Part shown: in pieces, positions 31,769-32,968 of the stretch
How positions within the stretch are numbered: the first letter of the stretch is position 1
Layout of the letters: the number at the start of each line of letters is the position of its first letter
IMG/VR virus record: IMGVR_UViG_3300017714_000071
Coordinates: 1 to 32,968 of that record
Source of the DNA: a virus
DNA length: 32,968 nt
Reading direction: 5' to 3' (one strand)
Position numbers and translations under genes: made by a program
Notes under the pieces: generated by a model
Told to the model about the DNA's origin: nothing
What the model saw: the letters and a program-made list of their open reading frames with translations, nothing else
Database searches by the model: none

Positions 31769-32209
31769 TTATGACATGTTTGAGTAAGTGTGGGTGCGAG
31801 CTATTTCCCTGTTTGCCATTTCAATGTCTGGCCTGCCTTCAGGGTCTAGCCACCCGTTTGCGTCTAAGGTCTTTTTGTATTCATTGAGAAGTGCTTTGTG
31901 TTGTGCGTGTCCAATTACGCTCAGCAATCCCATATCGTAAAAATGGACTAGCAATGCACAAGGGTGAATGCAATCCCACGTTCCCTCGCCAGAAAGTGTA
32001 GATACTTCCTCTGCTGGCTCGCCGCTAAACGCTCCAGACTCAATGTGAGTTTTAATGTCTCTAAGGCTTTTGAACTTAATCCCTTTGCACTCATAACCTT
32101 GTGAGCCAGTCGGAGAGCACGCAAAGTCTTTGCCGCATTCCGTTTGTATGCTGTACCCTTTACGCATTCCTAAACCGTTTTTGTGTCCGATAGTCTTTTT
32201 AATTTTCAT
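31769..32209 (-). CDS. Hypothetical protein, early operon
   Basis: A 146-residue protein. The start 32209, with GGAG seven bases upstream, is favoured. The N-terminus is basic (KIKKTIGHKNGLGMRKGYS), with C-F/Y motifs and a stretch ALLVHFYDMGLLSVIGHAQHKALLNEYKKTL. No family recognised. The start lies inside the preceding gene's end (11 bases), typical of the dense early operon. Confidence 0.5.
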   Translation of the reverse strand: MKIKKTIGHKNGLGMRKGYSIQTECGKDFACSPTGSQGYECKGIKFKSLRDIKTHIESGAFSGEPAEEVSTLSGEGTWDCIHPCALLVHFYDMGLLSVIGHAQHKALLNEYKKTLDANGWLDPEGRPDIEMANREIARTHTYSNMS

Positions 32210-32444
32210 CACTGTGCTCCTTCTTAAGTTTTTTGTCGTAAGTTCCGTATCTCGACAGCATAGTAAGATTTTTAACGAGATCATCTAAATCTAAATCACC
32301 GTATGAATATATTGACCCTATCCGAAACGGTTTGCCTTCCCGTACCAGTTTTCCACAATAATCTAGCAGCTGTTGGGTGGATCGGACTGTAGCGGTGTAA
32401 GTGTGTGTCTTTTGGACTATTTCAATAATTGCTGGGTTTGACAT
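32199..32444 (-). CDS. Hypothetical protein, early operon
   Basis: An 81-residue protein with strand-helix pattern (HTYTATVRSTQQLLDYCGKLVREGKPFRIGSIYSYGDLDLDDLVKNLTML) and a charged C-terminus. GGGAG is eight bases before the ATG. Not recognised. Confidence 0.5.
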   Translation of the reverse strand: MSNPAIIEIVQKTHTYTATVRSTQQLLDYCGKLVREGKPFRIGSIYSYGDLDLDDLVKNLTMLSRYGTYDKKLKKEHSDEN

Positions 32445-32470
32445 AATTAAACTCCCTAAACTAATTTTTA

Positions 32471-32644
32471 CTATATGTTTCTTTTTCTCATCTCTCTATC
32501 AACTAAAATGATCTTAGAGACAAGAAGATGTCTGTCGGACTTTGCGTAGCGATAGCCTGTTCCCTCTTCCAGCAAATTGCTGTACTCCCTGCGAAGTTCA
32601 GCGTCTTCCATTGCCTCCACCTGTTTTAAATAATAACTTTCCAT
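32471..32644 (-). CDS. Small charged hypothetical protein
   Basis: A 57-residue helical protein (EDAELRREYSNLLEEG, then DRHLLVSKIILVDREMRKRN). The start is coupled to the preceding stop (TAATG), with GGGG seven bases upstream. A second ATG 11 codons in has GGAGG too near. Not recognised. Confidence 0.5.
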   Translation of the reverse strand: MESYYLKQVEAMEDAELRREYSNLLEEGTGYRYAKSDRHLLVSKIILVDREMRKRNI

Positions 32645-32817
32645 TACGCAACCCCATAATTTTCTTCTACTGAAAGACCATCGTCGTCAATAAAAAACAG
32701 TGTAGTTGATTTCATGTCTTCGTTCAATAGATATGCTGTACACCATTTCCTTTCGTTCGATACGCTGCCATGATGGACATCGTGTTGTTCTCCGTTAATC
32801 ATCGTTATGCGTATCAT
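32644..32817 (-). CDS. Small hypothetical protein
   Basis: A 57-residue protein (MIRITMINGEQHDV...) with a beta-hairpin-like middle (WCTAYLLNEDMKSTTLFFIDDDG). The start 32817 has GAGGAAAAAG directly upstream. It overlaps the neighbours at both ends. Not recognised. Confidence 0.5.
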   Translation of the reverse strand: MIRITMINGEQHDVHHGSVSNERKWCTAYLLNEDMKSTTLFFIDDDGLSVEENYGVA

Positions 32818-32914
32818 CTTTTTCCTCTGCAGATAGAATGTCAACTACCCAACACCAGATCCCAAAATAAAGAGCTGCTGTAATTACAATAGCGGTTATT
32901 TCATATCCTATCAT
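32795..32914 (-). CDS. Tiny single-pass membrane protein
   Basis: A 39-residue protein with one hydrophobic segment (about 5-26) and an acidic end (SAEEKDDTHNDD). GGAG is eight bases before the ATG. First gene of the leftward operon within the window. Function unknown. Confidence 0.5.
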   Translation of the reverse strand: MIGYEITAIVITAALYFGIWCWVVDILSAEEKDDTHNDD

Positions 32915-32956
32915 TCTGGTTTCTCCATCATCAAGAATAGTTGCGATCCATAAAGT

Positions 32957-32962
32957 ATTATA
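32957..32962 (-). promoter_or_regulatory. -10 box of a leftward promoter at the window edge
   Basis: A perfect TATAAT lies on the minus strand, about 45 bases upstream of the first leftward gene. The -35 box would lie beyond the window, so the promoter cannot be confirmed. If the molecule were circular as given, no TTGACA-like box would fall at the right distance in bases 10-20. Confidence 0.4.
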
Positions 32963-32968
32963 CCAAAC

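Overview
The window looks like most of a tailed-phage genome, or a whole one, of the siphovirus type. Its head genes are arranged as in phage lambda: a GpA-like large terminase, a gpW-like connector, a GpB-like portal, a protease-scaffold fusion, an HK97-fold capsid protein, joining proteins, tail tube, G/GT tail chaperones and a 729-residue tape measure. No integrase, repressor, tRNA or recognisable endolysin is visible, and no host gene identifies the host. Signal-peptide and lipoprotein-type leaders would suit a diderm bacterium, but this is weak evidence.

Layout. Bases 1-964 hold no convincing gene. They carry a G-quadruplex motif, a long cruciform-type inverted repeat, four copies of a GGACAT/ATGTCC motif, a perfect operator-like palindrome and, just before the first gene, a compact three-way-junction RNA fold followed by an intrinsic-terminator-like hairpin. 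From 965 to 21832 all genes read rightward (late, structural operon). They begin with an AP2-like protein, a trypsin-like protease with a lipoprotein leader and coiled coil, a GIY-YIG nuclease, a decoration-like protein and the terminase. A non-canonical island (5560-9244) follows between terminase and gpW. It holds a zinc ribbon, a self-cleaving S74 tail fibre, small proteins and a secreted thioredoxin-like gene whose WCxxC-type motif contains an in-frame UGA. Then come the capsid, neck, tail tube (two paralogues), chaperones with a -1 frameshift, tape measure and distal tail genes. A strong bidirectional terminator (21897-21939) separates the two transcription units.

From 32914 down to 21938 all genes read leftward. 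Upstream (right end) are tiny proteins and a sigma-70-like factor. Then come a primase-polymerase/D5 helicase, a Cas4-like Fe-S nuclease (DUF2800 type), a DUF2815 single-strand binding protein, a metallophosphoesterase, a GNAT acetyltransferase, a family A DNA polymerase with proofreading domain, and a DUF5664/MazZ-like nucleotide hydrolase. The operon ends in a run of tiny membrane proteins, an HExxH peptidase and a papain-like cysteine peptidase, which could include the missing lysis functions.

The most notable observation is the gene at 8867-9244. If UGA 9017-9019 is read as selenocysteine, a complete 125-residue thioredoxin-fold protein results (motif W-U-H-T-C, cis-proline TVP), and a hairpin fitting the bacterial SECIS pattern lies 20 nt after the UGA. 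This would be a phage-encoded selenoprotein. Also added here are the -1 frameshift tail chaperone (slippery T TTT TTA at 15453-15459), several genes under 60 codons, and corrected starts for many genes.
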